From: Clostridia bacterium
Lineage (GTDB): Bacteria; Bacillota; Clostridia; Christensenellales; CAG-1252
Direction of reading: 5' to 3'
Length of the DNA: 10,228 bases
Assembly (NCBI GenBank): GCA_009928745.1
Contig: SACC01000028.1
Coordinates: 1-10,228 of the forward strand
Shown: one piece after another, positions 4,556 to 10,228 of the stretch
Position numbering within the stretch: position 1 is the stretch's first letter
Layout of the letters: every line of letters starts with the position of its first letter
Notes under the pieces: model-generated
Seen by the model: only the letters and a program-made list of their open reading frames with translations
Database searches by the model: none
What the model was told of the DNA's origin: nothing
Made by a program: the position numbers and the translations under genes

Positions 4556-6980
4556 ATGTCTGATAATATTCGTTGTATTGACGACACTTGCGAGTGCCGT
4601 TAATTTTGCTTTTGCTGAACCTGACGAGGATATTATACTTATTACTGCGGATATGCTCTTGCCTTCAGATTATTACGAATTTGAGGATTTAAGCCGAATA
4701 GCGGTATCAGCGAGCGGCACTATTGCGGCGCTTGACGCAACAGCTGAAGGATTATTGTTGAAAATAATTGGCGAAACAGGAAGAACAAGAGCGTTGATTA
4801 ACGGAGTAAATAAAATTGCTATTTATAATAACTATGTTATCGGTAATTTTGGCGGAAGTAATCTAAGTACTTACAGCATATCGGAGGATGTTTTTAACAT
4901 AACTCCGCTAAATTCAGAATTTTCGGATATTGCGATAGACGAAAGCGAGAATTTACTATATACGCTGACAAGAACTAATCTAACCTGGTACACTTTGGCA
5001 GAAGGAGCGACATTGAATATCGCAGAATCGGGTAGATTTGATTTCGTCGGTAGTACTCCTATGTTTGATAAAATTGCTGTAAGGCAAGGGCTTGTATATA
5101 TGTATTACAGCAACGGGACAAAGGTGCATTCTTTTAATAAAGCTAACGGTCAAATACAAGAGGTATTCACGGGGCTAATTAGTAACGATGACATTAATAC
5201 GCTATTTTATCCGTCGGCGGACGGCTTTTTGCTTGTCAAAAGCGATGGTATATACCACAATACATATTTAGAAAAAGTAATTAACCTGAACGAGACTTCC
5301 GCTTCCGATAATCAATTAAAAAGTATAAAAACAATAGCGGTGGATGGTAATAAAATATTCGTGGTAGATAACGCTTATAATGCGATAAAAACATACGATA
5401 TATCTTCTTACGAATTTGCAGGCTATTACGGCAGCTACGGAGAAGGTCTCTCAAGGCTTAACTCTCCGTCTAAAGTATTCGCTTATGACGACGCTTTTTA
5501 TGTTGCGGATACAGGTAACAACAGAGTATTGGCGTATAGCTATGAAGGAGAAGACTTGATAATCGAGCCGCTTACCGGCACAGTACCGACAAATCCGAAA
5601 ATTGTTGCAGCAATCGATGGTTTTGCATATATATCAAAAGGCGATAACCATTTGTTTTTCTATAATGATAAAGTATATGAAAATACATATTCCTTTGTGG
5701 AAAATATTAGAGGTGTTGCAATAACTAACACGGGCTATGTATATGTAGCATCAGGTAATAAGGTCTTTAGAAAAGCAGCGTCCGATACTAATTTTGAAGA
5801 ATATATTGTACTTAATTCGGCAGTAGATAAAATTGCAACGGGTATTTTCGGAAAAATATTATATTTGATAAGCGACAATACAGTCAGCGGTTATTATTCG
5901 AATGATATTAAAACCAACGCAAGTATCGCGCTTGCCGATTACGGATTGACTGCAACTGATATTGTGGATATGGATGCGGATTATTGCGGCAATCTGTATA
6001 TAGCTACCATACATATGATATACAGATTCGAAAGAAAAGCCGATTGCTATGAATTGAGCGGCAAATATTCTGTCTCCAATGCTGCAGATATCGGCGGAAT
6101 GAGTATTGCGCCTGACGGAGTAGTGTATATTACATCCGCTCATTATCTGTTGACTAGCGTTGAACTTGATGTAGTTACGCAAGCTCAAAATCAATTTAAC
6201 AATCCCACGGTGATAGAATTCCCAATAAAAATAGTGGCCGGATCGGGCTGGATACAGGCGTCGCCGAACAATTATGAGGAAATGCTGTTTATAAAAGAGG
6301 AAGAATATCTAATGGTGTTTAATTCCACAGTAACATTTCAACAAGTTGAATATTATTTTGTAGAATATCAAGGTAAAGAAATGTATATTCCTGTAGAGTC
6401 TTGCGAAACGGTGTATGGTGAAGTTGCAGATAACCAATATGTAAAGTGCCTATTCGATACTGTTAATATATATCAATATCCTTCGGCAACTTCCGCTGCG
6501 ATATTCAGCGGCTTGACAAGAGAAAATATTATAGAGGTTGACGCGCGTGTCGCTGTTGTTAACGGGGAGGATGTCTGGGGCTGGTATCAGGTAATATACG
6601 AAGGCAGGCTCGGATATGTCCAAGTGTCGAGTGTCGTTGGCGCAGAGAATCCTATGCAGATAGTTGAAAGATATTATGTAAAGGCAAAATCTGGTCATTT
6701 CGGAGCTGCAATTAGAATATATACCGATAGAGATGTTTCAGCACAAGTGCTGGCTACAATTAGTGACGGCGCCACAGTTGAACTTACGTCCCCGCTTGAT
6801 AGATCGTCTGTTTTTTCTGAGGTGCGTATCAATAATACCATAGGATATATCCTTACGGAAAACCTTATGGAGAGAGGTCTTACTAATGGTCAAATTCTTG
6901 CGCTTGTGCTTAGTTTTATTACGGTTGCAGCAAGCGTTGTGCTAGTATTGCTGTTCAGAATATTCAAAAAACGTGTTTAA
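4536..6980 (+). CDS. Exported beta-propeller/SH3-like protein with C-terminal membrane anchor
   Basis: An 814-residue protein. A signal peptide (MKK, hydrophobic core 5-21, likely cleavage after AFA at 25-27) is followed by a long region of beta-propeller-type repeats (about 50-545). The clearest unit is NHL-like at 301-339, with LNSPSKVF and VADTGNNRVLAY. Residues about 636-700 (NIYQYPSATSAAIF to WGWYQVIYEGRLGYVQ) and 713-780 resemble bacterial SH3 domains, which often bind cell-wall peptide. A single helix at about 786-808 and a basic tail (FKKRV) anchor it, with nearly the whole chain outside the cell. No ribosome binding site is at proper distance, yet the signal peptide supports ATG 4536 as the start. 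No catalytic motif is seen; an envelope scaffold or sensor is a guess. No dedicated promoter was found. Confidence 0.85.
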   Translation: MKKYAFLCLIIFVVLTTLASAVNFAFAEPDEDIILITADMLLPSDYYEFEDLSRIAVSASGTIAALDATAEGLLLKIIGETGRTRALINGVNKIAIYNNYVIGNFGGSNLSTYSISEDVFNITPLNSEFSDIAIDESENLLYTLTRTNLTWYTLAEGATLNIAESGRFDFVGSTPMFDKIAVRQGLVYMYYSNGTKVHSFNKANGQIQEVFTGLISNDDINTLFYPSADGFLLVKSDGIYHNTYLEKVINLNETSASDNQLKSIKTIAVDGNKIFVVDNAYNAIKTYDISSYEFAGYYGSYGEGLSRLNSPSKVFAYDDAFYVADTGNNRVLAYSYEGEDLIIEPLTGTVPTNPKIVAAIDGFAYISKGDNHLFFYNDKVYENTYSFVENIRGVAITNTGYVYVASGNKVFRKAASDTNFEEYIVLNSAVDKIATGIFGKILYLISDNTVSGYYSNDIKTNASIALADYGLTATDIVDMDADYCGNLYIATIHMIYRFERKADCYELSGKYSVSNAADIGGMSIAPDGVVYITSAHYLLTSVELDVVTQAQNQFNNPTVIEFPIKIVAGSGWIQASPNNYEEMLFIKEEEYLMVFNSTVTFQQVEYYFVEYQGKEMYIPVESCETVYGEVADNQYVKCLFDTVNIYQYPSATSAAIFSGLTRENIIEVDARVAVVNGEDVWGWYQVIYEGRLGYVQVSSVVGAENPMQIVERYYVKAKSGHFGAAIRIYTDRDVSAQVLATISDGATVELTSPLDRSSVFSEVRINNTIGYILTENLMERGLTNGQILALVLSFITVAASVVLVLLFRIFKKRV

Positions 6981-7040
6981 ATGCAGAGAATATATTGTGA
7001 CATTTTTTATAAAAAATATTGAAAAACAGCTTAATATCAC

Positions 7041-7069
7041 TAGACAAAATATTCTTTGACAGATACAAT
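7041..7069 (+). promoter_or_regulatory. Promoter of tRNA-Pro
   Basis: TAGACA (7041-7046), a 17-nt spacer and TACAAT (7064-7069) match the sigma-A consensus at five of six positions in each box. Transcription would start near 7076, leaving a leader of about 5 nt for RNase P to remove. Confidence 0.65.
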
Positions 7070-7080
7070 ATATAAGGTGC

Positions 7081-7157
7081 CTGGGTGTGGCGCAGCTTGG
7101 TAGCGCGCTTGAATGGGGTTCAAGAGGCCGGAAGTTCAAATCTTCTCACCCAGACCA
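7081..7157 (+). tRNA. tRNA-Pro (anticodon GGG), CCA encoded
   Basis: A full cloverleaf of 77 nt can be folded by eye. The acceptor stem CTGGGTG pairs with CACCCAG (7147-7153), followed by A and an encoded CCA. The D stem is GCGC/GCGC. The anticodon stem CTTGA/TCAAG encloses the loop ATGGGGT, with U33, anticodon GGG at 7115-7117 and G37. The variable loop has 5 nt, and the T stem GGAAG/CTTCT (one G-U) has the loop TTCAAAT. C1-G72 and G37 are typical of proline tRNAs. It reads CCC and CCU codons. The gene stands alone between its own promoter and terminator. Confidence 0.96.
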
Positions 7158-7173
7158 ATATATCCCCGAAGAT

Positions 7174-7227
7174 AATGTACCTTGAGTTGTATAAAAACAT
7201 TGTATCAGACTAAAAGGTACATTTTTT
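7174..7227 (+). terminator. Long-loop terminator after tRNA-Pro
   Basis: AATGTACCTT (7174-7183) pairs perfectly with AAGGTACATT (7214-7223), and the T-run continues to 7227. It is 16 nt past the tRNA and is the only termination signal there. The loop of 30 nt is much longer than usual and contains the hexamer TTGTAT twice, so the element might also be a switchable structure. Confidence 0.6.
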
Positions 7228-7250
7228 ATAAAAGAAGGGGAAAACTGAAT

Positions 7251-7349
7251 ATGCGCGGCGCGGCCGCTAAGTTAACGCCGCATTGCGGTAAGCGAATATT
7301 TAGCTTTCTGCGCAGAGAGATGCGCTGTTGGAAAAGTATTTGCCATTAA
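7251..7349 (+). CDS. Doubtful 32-residue basic, Cys-containing small ORF
   Basis: ATG at 7251 opens 32 codons ending in TAA (7347-7349), with GAAGGGG 10 nt upstream as a possible but distant ribosome binding site. The peptide begins MRGAAAKLTPHCGKR, has eight Lys/Arg against one Glu, and cysteines at 12, 26 and 31. Against it: there is no promoter between the tRNA terminator and the ORF, the first 50 bases are far more GC-rich than the surroundings, and the end of the ORF overlaps the promoter of the next gene. No family is recognised. The region may instead be a structured RNA: GCGGCG (7255-7260) pairs with CGCCGC (7276-7281), and CTTTCTGC/GCAGAGAG is a dyad at 7304-7319. Confidence 0.22.
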   Translation: MRGAAAKLTPHCGKRIFSFLRREMRCWKSICH

Positions 7350-7368
7350 TATAATTGTATGTTATAAT
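7340..7368 (+). promoter_or_regulatory. Promoter of the alpha-CTD-like/WG-repeat gene
   Basis: TTGCCA (7340-7345), a 17-nt spacer and a perfect TATAAT (7363-7368) form a strong sigma-A promoter. The start is expected near 7375, giving a leader of about 36 nt with TGAGG at 7402-7406. Confidence 0.7.
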
Positions 7369-7379
7369 ATGCTAGTCAT

Positions 7380-7399
7380 ATATAATTAAATAATTATAT
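7380..7399. promoter_or_regulatory. 20-bp perfect AT dyad in the leader of the WG gene
   Basis: ATATAATTA (7380-7388), AA, then TAATTATAT (7391-7399) is a perfect 9-2-9 inverted repeat between the predicted transcription start and the ribosome binding site. It could be an operator; it is made of A and T only, so chance is not excluded. Confidence 0.35.
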
Positions 7400-7410
7400 T
7401 GTGAGGCATT

Positions 7411-8445
7411 ATGATAAAAAATAAGTCTAACTATAAAAGACCAAATAATAGATTGAACAACGATAAATATTGCGCTCCATATAGTCCTGAGATACTATCT
7501 ATGAGCGTTGAGGGACTAGGATTTTCCGATTTGACGCTTTCTGTACTTAAAGCGGCAAAAATTTTTACTGTTAACGATATAGTTATCCGCCGCGCGTTTG
7601 AAATGTACCGCATTCAGAATTTTGGCAAAAGGAATTTATACGAGGTTAATGTAAAATTGAACGCCCTTGGTATTGATTTTCGTCCAGATGAAGAGAAAAA
7701 GGAATCTGCGGCGCCGGTTGACGCTACCGCTACCAACGCTCCGCCCAACAATAGAGCCGACAGCGCGGGCAAGAGAGTTCCTGAAGATAACAGAAGGAAC
7801 AACAATACTCAACAAGTTAATAATACAAATGTTAGTAATAATCCAAATAGAAACAACAATGCGCAATCTAACAGCAGGAACAACAATGCGCAATCTAATA
7901 ACAGGAACGATAATGCTCAATCAAACAATAGAAATGACAATTCACAATTAAACAATAAAAATGATAATAACCGAAAGGGAAGAAAAGAGGATAATTCGTA
8001 CAGCAGCTCGAGACTTTTCCCGCGTGAGCCCTTTGTGCCGACTGCGCCCACGCCGCAGACAAAAGACAAGTACATTAAGATGCAACGCGCGGGTAAATGG
8101 GGCTTTAAAGATGCTTCGGGTAAAGAAGTTATACCCGCGATTTATGACGAAGTTTTTGCCTTTAAGGATGATATGGCATGTGTGGAAAAGAATGGTTTAT
8201 TCGGATATATTAACCGTAAAAATGAGCTGGTTATACCTTATAAATACGAATGCGCCAGCAGTTTTTCTGATGGACTTGCCTGCGTTGCAATAGGTGAAAA
8301 ATGCGGATTTATTGATAAAGAAGGTGAGTTCGTTGTTCCAGCTGAATATGACGCGGCTACTCCATTTTCGGACGGAGCAAGCAGGGCAAAGAAAGACGGC
8401 AAATGGGGACTTCTGAAAAAAGACGGAAGTTTCACTTCGATATAG
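7411..8445 (+). CDS. Alpha-CTD-like domain / Asn-rich linker / WG-repeat fusion protein
   Basis: A 344-residue protein in three parts. Residues 25-90 align without gaps to the C-terminal domain of RNA polymerase alpha over the LK..AGI..V.DL and NLGKKSL signatures (here LKAAKIFTVNDI and NFGKRNL), a helix-hairpin-helix fold. Of the E. coli DNA-contact residues, R265 and N268 are replaced by L41 and S44, while G296 is kept (G72) and K298 becomes R74. Residues 95-200 are an Asn-rich disordered linker with four 9-residue repeats (148-183). Residues 221-344 hold three WG repeats and part of a fourth (GKWGF, GLFGY, KCGFI, GKWGL with VIPAIYD, VIPYKYE, VVPAEYD), a beta-rich module often used for binding. 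No signal peptide. TGAGG 4 nt upstream fixes the ATG. It has its own promoter. Function is unknown; binding to RNA polymerase or nucleic acid is a guess. Confidence 0.85.
   Translation: MIKNKSNYKRPNNRLNNDKYCAPYSPEILSMSVEGLGFSDLTLSVLKAAKIFTVNDIVIRRAFEMYRIQNFGKRNLYEVNVKLNALGIDFRPDEEKKESAAPVDATATNAPPNNRADSAGKRVPEDNRRNNNTQQVNNTNVSNNPNRNNNAQSNSRNNNAQSNNRNDNAQSNNRNDNSQLNNKNDNNRKGRKEDNSYSSSRLFPREPFVPTAPTPQTKDKYIKMQRAGKWGFKDASGKEVIPAIYDEVFAFKDDMACVEKNGLFGYINRKNELVIPYKYECASSFSDGLACVAIGEKCGFIDKEGEFVVPAEYDAATPFSDGASRAKKDGKWGLLKKDGSFTSI
7852..7959 (+). repeat. Four in-frame 27-bp tandem repeats coding for an Asn-rich linker
   Basis: Four consecutive 27-bp units encode NNNAQSNSR, NNNAQSNNR, NDNAQSNNR and NDNSQLNNK. 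The first two are nearly identical at DNA level and similarity falls off to the right, which suggests growth by slippage or unequal exchange and later drift. All units are in frame, so the repeat number could change without breaking the gene. Confidence 0.85.
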
Positions 8446-8518
8446 TTAAGGTCGCCGCTAATTAATTAGATTACTACAATTTTTTGAGCGGTTATGCAAA
8501 ATGTAATAGGAGAAGATT

Positions 8519-9241
8519 ATGTTAGTTATCGATAATTTAAGAAAAAAATATTTAAGCACAGATATATATGCAGTAGACGGATTGTCTCTTGAGCTAAAAG
8601 AAGGCGAAATATTCGGCTTTTTGGGGCAGAATGGAGCCGGAAAATCAACGACAATAAAATGTATTACAGGTATTTATCCTTTTGAATGCGGAGAAATTAC
8701 AATATGCGGTCACAGTATAAAGAAAGAAAGTATCGCTGCAAAATTGAATATAGGATATGTACCGGACAACCATTCGGTGTACGAAAAACTTACCGGACGG
8801 GAATATGTCAATTACATAGCTGATTTATATGATGTGACTCTTGAAAAGAGAGAAGAAAGACTCAACAAGTATCTTAAAATATTCAAATTAGAAACGGCAG
8901 TTGACAGGCAGATAAAAGGGTACTCGCACGGTATGAAGCAAAAGATTTGTATTATTGCCGCGCTTATTCACGAACCCAAGTTATGGATACTTGACGAGCC
9001 GATGGTAGGTCTTGACCCGCAATCGATATTCGAAATAATAGAGAATATGAAGCAGCATTGCGCAAAAGGAAATACCGTGTTCTTTTCCTCGCATAACATT
9101 GACTTGGTTGCCAAGCTTTGCAATCGCGCGGCAATTATTGACGGCGGTAAGCTCTGTGAGGTTATTGATCTTAATGTAAACAATAACCGTGAAAAGCTGG
9201 AGACAATATTCAGAAGCTACACGATGGCGGAGGGGAATTAA
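8519..9241 (+). CDS. ABC-2-type exporter ATP-binding protein
   Basis: A 240-residue ATPase subunit with every core motif: Walker A GQNGAGKST at 36-44, Q-loop region GYVPDN at 79-84 with Asp where many members have Gln or Glu, signature YSHGMKQK at 135-142, Walker B LWILDEP at 155-161, D-loop GLDP and switch histidine H192 (SSHN). It belongs to the ABC-2 branch (export of drugs, peptides, lipids or polymers). AGGAG at 8508-8512, 6 nt before the ATG, fixes the start. The permease gene begins directly at the next base after its TAA, so the two form one operon. The 73-nt gap upstream shows no clear promoter or terminator, so it may be transcribed with the WG gene. Substrate is unknown. Confidence 0.95.
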   Translation: MLVIDNLRKKYLSTDIYAVDGLSLELKEGEIFGFLGQNGAGKSTTIKCITGIYPFECGEITICGHSIKKESIAAKLNIGYVPDNHSVYEKLTGREYVNYIADLYDVTLEKREERLNKYLKIFKLETAVDRQIKGYSHGMKQKICIIAALIHEPKLWILDEPMVGLDPQSIFEIIENMKQHCAKGNTVFFSSHNIDLVAKLCNRAAIIDGGKLCEVIDLNVNNNREKLETIFRSYTMAEGN

Positions 9242-10228
9242 ATGCATAGTATAAAATCGTTGTTCCGCCTTGAGCTGAAAGCTCGGTTTGGTCACAAGGG
9301 CGTAAAGTTTACAAACTTAGCGGTTAAATTTTCTTTGATAGGTCTTTTTGCCGCAGTTATATACGCGATATATATTTTTGGAATGCACAGCTTTATTCAA
9401 ATGTTCCATGTATATGAACTTGATTATGAGTTTATACAAATGTTTATTACGCTTGCTCAAGTTATTCTTATCGCTTTCGGTGTCAGCTCGGTAATAAAAA
9501 CTTTATATTACAGCGGCGATAACGAATTGCTGTTAAGATTCCCCGTGTCAGGCGAGGCGGTATTTATTGCCAAGATAAGCATTCTTGTTATGTATCAGGC
9601 GATCTATACTCTTCTTGTAATGTTACCGGTATTTATTATCTTCGGCATTACTATCAACGCGCCGCTCAACTTTTACCTGCTAATACCAGTAATAATGATT
9701 ATATCCATTGTTTTTCCGCTATGTTTAGCCAATATTTTGGCTATCCCGACAATGTATGTCAATGCAAGGATTAAAAACAAATATTTACTTATCCTTTTGG
9801 TAAGCGTGCTTACAGTTTCGGGCGGATTCGCTCTGTATATGGGAGCAATTCAAAGTATAATAGGTTTTATGAAAGATGAAGCGATGCGTTTCTTCTCTCC
9901 CCAGACTTTTGAAATACTTACTAACGCGCTTAATTATATGGTGCCATTCAAATGGTTCGCTGATATTATGACAGGGCATAATCTTATATTAAGTCTTCCG
10001 TTCGCGCTAATTTCGGTATTGCTTGCAATATGGGGCGCAATTCTAGTTGTGAGAAAGATGTACTTATTCACTGTTGTTAAAGCGCTTGAAGCCTCAGGCA
10101 ACGCATTCCGCAAGGTCACAAAAAACAAGCGCAGACATCCTGTTGTTTCTGTATTAAGAAGAGAATTCATTGAAATATTCCGTTCGGGCAACTATTCTTT
10201 CCAATACCTGTGTATGGCGGTTGCCGCG
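9242..10228 (+). CDS. ABC-2-type permease, N-terminal part (runs off the window)
   Basis: An open frame from ATG 9242 to the window end gives 329 residues without a stop. It begins at the base after the TAA of the ATPase gene, and GGAGG (9229-9233), 8 nt upstream, lies inside the end of that gene. After a short basic start (MHSIKSLFRLELKARFG) there are six hydrophobic segments, roughly at 31-48, 64-85, 112-136, 144-169, 181-203 and 248-270. The stretch LYYSGDNELLLRFPVSGEAV (89-108), with the SGDNELLL..PVS pattern, is characteristic of large ABC-2 permeases that couple to this type of ATPase. A basic loop (RKVTKNKRRH) follows the sixth helix, and a further membrane half probably lies beyond the window, as such permeases usually exceed 500 residues. 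Confidence 0.9.
   Translation, partial: MHSIKSLFRLELKARFGHKGVKFTNLAVKFSLIGLFAAVIYAIYIFGMHSFIQMFHVYELDYEFIQMFITLAQVILIAFGVSSVIKTLYYSGDNELLLRFPVSGEAVFIAKISILVMYQAIYTLLVMLPVFIIFGITINAPLNFYLLIPVIMIISIVFPLCLANILAIPTMYVNARIKNKYLLILLVSVLTVSGGFALYMGAIQSIIGFMKDEAMRFFSPQTFEILTNALNYMVPFKWFADIMTGHNLILSLPFALISVLLAIWGAILVVRKMYLFTVVKALEASGNAFRKVTKNKRRHPVVSVLRREFIEIFRSGNYSFQYLCMAVAA

Noticed and set aside
7056..7061. Consensus TTGACA just before tRNA-Pro taken as a -35
   Set aside because: A -10 at proper spacing would fall inside the tRNA. TAGACA (7041-7046) with TACAAT (7064-7069) fits better.
7002..7233. Direct repeat of ATTTTTTATAAAA on both sides of the tRNA as attachment sites
   Set aside because: Both copies (7002-7014, 7221-7233) are low-complexity A/T, one is part of a terminator T-tract, and no integrase or inserted cargo lies between them.
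7636..7920. Overlapping frames on both strands within the Asn-rich part of the WG gene
   Set aside because: They arise from the low-complexity AAC/AAT repeats; they have no ribosome binding site or domain and are inside a supported gene.
7852..7959. CRISPR array
   Set aside because: The repeats abut without spacers, are in frame inside a coding gene and decay gradually; there are no cas genes.
8446..8518. Promoter or terminator between the WG gene and the ABC ATPase gene
   Set aside because: TACAAT (8475-8480) has no usable -35, and CTAATTAATTAG (8458-8469) and the CCGCT/AGCGG pairing are too weak to call.

Overview
The window looks like chromosomal DNA of a low-to-moderate-GC Gram-positive bacterium, most likely a Clostridia-type Bacillota. 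Evidence: AT-rich intergenic DNA with near-consensus sigma-A promoters, strong GGAGG-type ribosome binding sites, a tRNA gene with encoded CCA, and gene families typical of that group (PRC-barrel protein, SPFH plus zinc-ribbon proteins related to Bacillus YdjI/YdjG, a DUF1858 redox-disulfide protein, WG-repeat protein, ABC-2 exporter). No transposase, integrase, phage gene or CRISPR array is visible. No stretch longer than about 300 bases lacks a gene.

Layout. 1-202: the 3' end of a plus-strand gene (possibly a TetR-type regulator), closed by a strong intrinsic terminator at 230-270. 203-484: gap between convergent genes, holding that terminator, a near-perfect orphan promoter pointing right (272-300) and an imperfect direct repeat. 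485-1234 (minus): PRC-barrel protein. 1235-1347: compact divergent control region whose two -35 elements share a 13-bp dyad. 1348-1941 (plus): DEDDh 3'-5' exonuclease, apparently read from a leaderless mRNA. 2067-4261: two-gene operon, SPFH/double zinc-ribbon protein and zinc-ribbon membrane protein, 2 nt apart. 4308-4514: DUF1858 protein behind a promoter whose spacer holds an almost exact Fur-box-like 7-1-7 repeat. 4536-6980: large exported beta-propeller/SH3-like protein with a C-terminal membrane anchor; its start codon lies in the loop of a terminator-like hairpin. 7081-7157: tRNA-Pro(GGG) with its own promoter and terminator. 7251-7349: a doubtful GC-rich small ORF. 7411-8445: a protein joining a domain like the C-terminal domain of RNA polymerase alpha to an Asn-rich repeat linker and WG repeats. 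8519 to the end: ABC ATPase and the start of its ABC-2 permease, which runs off the window.

How the parts fit. Several genes point to the cell envelope: the SPFH/zinc-ribbon pair (in Bacillus the related proteins help hold a PspA-type stress protein at the membrane), the exported propeller protein and the ABC exporter. This is ordinary host-genome content rather than a mobile island. The most unusual items are the alpha-CTD-like/WG fusion protein, the SPFH/zinc-ribbon pair without a PspA gene beside it, and several compact regulatory arrangements: leaderless start, Fur-like box inside a promoter spacer, and start codon inside a terminator hairpin.
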